From a candidate division WWE3 bacterium RIFCSPLOWO2_12_FULL_36_10 (lineage in GTDB: Bacteria > Patescibacteriota > WWE3 > UBA101185 > UBA10185), in NCBI GenBank assembly GCA_001772985.1, contig MEVN01000013.1:1-6978 (forward strand): a stretch of DNA of 6,978 nucleotides. Reading direction: 5' to 3'. Position numbers and translations under genes: made by a program. The notes under the pieces were generated by a model, which worked only from the letters and a program-made list of their open reading frames with translations, did no database searches and had not been told where the DNA came from. Numbering within the stretch: the stretch's first letter is position 1; each line of letters begins with the position of its first letter. This document shows positions 5,095-6,978 of this stretch, piece after piece.

Positions 5095-6087
5095 ATGCAA
5101 ATCCCCGAACACTTTAACCTATATGGAGTAAATATTTATTCAATGGGAATTTTTATAGCCATTGGAGTTTTGCTTTCCGCATTTGTGATATGGCAAGAAG
5201 GCAAAAAAGATGGATTTGATGAGGAAAAAAGTTTTGATCTTCTTTTTCTTTCTTTATTTTTTTCTATTTTAATATCAAGATTAACTTTTTCGCTTTTACA
5301 CCATAACTTTAAATATGTCTTATATTTTTGGAAGGGGGGAATGGATCCATACTTCGCTGTACTTGCTTTTTTGTCTTCTATATATTTATTAACTAAACTT
5401 TGGAAATGGTCGGTATTTCGTGTTCTCGATATTTTTACGCTTGCCTCAACTTTATGCTTTTCAATTATCGCTCTTGGTTTTGTAGGAATTACACGAGACT
5501 ATAGATTTTTATTTGCTTTTGCCGGTTGGATTTTTATGTACGCAATTTTCTCAAAGATACGAAATATGATCTTAAAATCAGGAATGGTTTTTTCTATTTT
5601 TTTGGCTTTAACTGCTGGAGCCGGAATTGTATTTTTTAATAAATATTTCGATTTGAAATTTTACGTTTTGTTGGTTACACTAAGCTTAGTAGTACTTAGT
5701 TTAAAGATAAGGAAATCAGGCATGAAGCAAATTTTACCGACAGATTTCATTAAGACTCTGATAGACAGATTAAAAAATAAAGAAAAACGCTTGGATAGTG
5801 AGCAAACATTGTTATCGAAAGAAGATCCGTTCACAGCTTCAAGGCGGGATATGGGAAATGCAGAAGAAGGAGACATGTCTGTTGAAGATGTAGAAAAAAA
5901 CTTAGTTGATACTAAAAAGCTCACCATTTTTAAGATGAAGGCGCAGGTAAAAAAAGCGTTAGCTAAATTTAAAATTGGAACTTACGGGATTTGCGAGGTT
6001 TGTAAGAAACCAATTGATAATGCAAGACTTAAAGCTTATCCGGAAGCAACAACCTGCATTGAGCATGCTACAAAGAGTTCGAGCTAA
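5095..6087 (+). CDS. Degenerate Lgt-like membrane domain fused to a DksA/TraR-type zinc-finger domain
   Basis: A 330-residue fusion. Residues 1-205 hold about seven hydrophobic segments (12-33, 47-68, 84-100, 108-131, 135-152, 159-178, 185-203), the topology of prolipoprotein diacylglyceryl transferase. Lgt-like landmarks remain: NIYSMGIFIAIGVLL at the first segment, SRL (61-63) where Lgt has ARL, and FWKGGM (78-83). The HGG motif that should follow is replaced by DPYF, and the Arg/Asn-rich GRIGNF-type region is gone, so transferase activity is doubtful. A charged, coiled-coil-like stretch follows, with EDPF (243-246) and a helix to GTYGICEVC. The zinc finger uses Cys300, Cys303, Cys321 and His324. 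By Lgt topology this end is cytoplasmic. It lies 3 bases after efp and overlaps the LspA-like gene by 23 bases. There is no SD, so coupling to efp is likely. Confidence 0.8.
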   Translation: MQIPEHFNLYGVNIYSMGIFIAIGVLLSAFVIWQEGKKDGFDEEKSFDLLFLSLFFSILISRLTFSLLHHNFKYVLYFWKGGMDPYFAVLAFLSSIYLLTKLWKWSVFRVLDIFTLASTLCFSIIALGFVGITRDYRFLFAFAGWIFMYAIFSKIRNMILKSGMVFSIFLALTAGAGIVFFNKYFDLKFYVLLVTLSLVVLSLKIRKSGMKQILPTDFIKTLIDRLKNKEKRLDSEQTLLSKEDPFTASRRDMGNAEEGDMSVEDVEKNLVDTKKLTIFKMKAQVKKALAKFKIGTYGICEVCKKPIDNARLKAYPEATTCIEHATKSSS

Positions 6088-6517
6088 AAAATATTTTTTA
6101 GTTGCCTTTTTAGTTTCACTGGCTATAAATCCAATTTTTACCTTCCTATATAGAAACAGTAAAAATTTTGTACTCAATTGTAATTACTTTGGTGGTTTGA
6201 TTACAGGAAATTCATTCCTAATTTTATCTTTAGTTTTTCTCGGTGTTGTAATTTATTTTGGTTTGATTTCAAAAGATTCTGCTGAGTCAATTGGATTTGG
6301 TTTCTTAGTTAGCGGGGGAGTATGGAATTTAATACATAGAGTAGCCGGCAACTGTGTATATGATTACTTTAAGTTTGGACCGATTTATACTTTATTTTTG
6401 CGTTTTAATATTTCGGATGTTTTGATATGGGCGGGCTTGTTGTTGGTATTGACAACCTTTACGCAAGTCTGTATAAAAACACTACTGTCTAAAAAAAGCA
6501 TTGATGTCAAAAGGTAA
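6065..6517 (+). CDS. lspA: LspA-like signal peptidase II
   Basis: Signal peptidase II is a membrane aspartyl protease that cleaves the signal peptide of lipoproteins after Lgt has lipidated the cysteine. From the ATG at 6065 the product has 150 residues, the usual length, with about four membrane segments. The family core is visible: YFGGL (matching N-x-G-AFG-L), GGVWNLIHRVAGNCVYDY and FNISDVLIWAGLLL. The two catalytic aspartates are kept (Asp100 in VYDY, Asp118 in ISD). Deviations are His for Asp in the NLIDR motif and loss of the N-terminal D-Q-x-T-K aspartate. The frame is open upstream to an ATG at 5975, but that stretch only shadows the zinc finger of the preceding gene, so 6065 is preferred. 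It overlaps the flanking genes by 23 and 14 bases. Confidence 0.8.
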   Translation: MLQRVRAKKYFLVAFLVSLAINPIFTFLYRNSKNFVLNCNYFGGLITGNSFLILSLVFLGVVIYFGLISKDSAESIGFGFLVSGGVWNLIHRVAGNCVYDYFKFGPIYTLFLRFNISDVLIWAGLLLVLTTFTQVCIKTLLSKKSIDVKR

Positions 6518-6978
6518 AACCCTAATTATTGCTCAATTTGCTACATTAGTTTTGTGGTGGGTCTTGCTCACCTTAATACACAGCAAACAGGGGTATGGAA
6601 ATTCACTTTTTGGCCTTTGCATGGGTCTATACGCGCTCGTTTTTGGTATTTCTATTTCAATTTCAGCCTACAGATATAATAATCATTTACCGTTTAGAGG
6701 ATCTACTGCCATAAGTTCCGCGGGGATAGCGTTTTTTGGTTTAGGTACAATACTTTGGTACCATTTCGAAGTCTTTAATAACATTGTTCTGCCGTTTCCC
6801 TCAGCTTCGGATATATTTTACGTTTTACAGTTTCCCTTAAGCTCGTTTGGATTAATACTTCTTTCAAGTCAATTGTCGAAAAATAAAACTTTGCAAAATG
6901 ATTCAAAAAAGAAAGATAACTATTTGCAGATTGTACTAATTACTTTGGTCTACATGATAATTATTTTTCTTACCGTAA
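6504..6978 (+). CDS. Multi-spanning membrane protein, N-terminal part (runs off window)
   Basis: The frame from the ATG at 6504 is open to the window edge (158 codons) with no stop. About five hydrophobic segments are visible (residues 7-27, 34-56, 70-88, 103-122, 138-157). The segment PFPSASDIFYVLQFPLSSFG (97-116) resembles a motif, P-S-x-AD-x-FY-L-x-x-P, common in the membrane-sensing N-terminal regions of bacterial signalling proteins such as GGDEF proteins and histidine kinases. A cytoplasmic output domain may therefore follow beyond the window; this is inference. The start overlaps the LspA-like gene by 14 bases, so it belongs to the efp operon. No SD is evident. Confidence 0.65.
   Translation, partial: MSKGKTLIIAQFATLVLWWVLLTLIHSKQGYGNSLFGLCMGLYALVFGISISISAYRYNNHLPFRGSTAISSAGIAFFGLGTILWYHFEVFNNIVLPFPSASDIFYVLQFPLSSFGLILLSSQLSKNKTLQNDSKKKDNYLQIVLITLVYMIIIFLTV

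Noticed and set aside
5975..6064. Upstream extension of the LspA-like frame to an ATG at 5975
   Set aside because: The extra 30 residues are an out-of-frame shadow of the zinc-finger codons; the ATG at 6065 gives the normal LspA length and N-terminus.
5661..6177. Minus-strand 88-aa and 72-aa frames under the Lgt-like/DksA fusion and LspA-like gene
   Set aside because: Antisense shadows of supported plus-strand genes.
1..6978. CRISPR array, intein or complete insertion sequence
   Set aside because: No regularly spaced repeats, no intein motifs inside dnaB, and only the 3' end of one transposase gene is present.

Overview
The window looks like a piece of a small, AT-rich bacterial genome, most likely a member of the Candidate Phyla Radiation (Patescibacteria, perhaps Microgenomates-like). 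This is inferred from the style of the DksA/TraR-like zinc-finger domain, the compact RelB/RelE-type pair, the short Cys-rich membrane-anchored protein, the tight gene packing and the many start codons without a Shine-Dalgarno (SD) sequence. No rRNA or other phylogenetic marker is present to prove it. The standard code fits: TAA, TAG and TGA all occur at plausible gene ends.

Layout. 1-195 is the 3' end of an IS200/RAYT-like Y1 transposase. 205-2198 is a two-gene unit: a metallo-beta-lactamase-fold hydrolase (UlaG-like) and the replicative helicase DnaB. Convergent to it, 2216-2599 encodes a small degenerate receiver-like protein; a 9-bp inverted repeat lies between them. 2699-2785 is tRNA-Leu(CAA) with an encoded CCA end. 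2846-3375 is a RelB/RelE-type toxin-antitoxin pair. 3386-4082 is a self-contained transcription unit with its own promoter, two SD-led genes (a 125-aa unknown and a short Cse60-like ORF apparently cut by an in-frame TAG) and a strong intrinsic terminator. 4117-4506 encodes an unknown membrane-anchored protein with six cysteines. 4537 to the window end is one tight operon: elongation factor P, a degenerate Lgt-like membrane domain fused to a DksA/TraR-like zinc finger, an LspA-like signal peptidase II, and the start of another multi-spanning membrane protein.

Three points deserve attention. First, four genes (MBL hydrolase, antitoxin, Cys-rich protein, efp) have a -10 box ending 6 or 7 bases before the ATG, so transcription should begin on or next to the start codon: a leaderless expression class beside an SD-led class. 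Second, the Lgt-like domain keeps the seven-segment shape of Lgt but not its catalytic motifs, and carries a complete DksA/TraR-like domain predicted to lie in the cytoplasm, next to an LspA homologue that keeps its catalytic aspartates. Third, the short Cse60-like gene reads on in frame, with plausible family-like sequence, past a TAG almost to the terminator.
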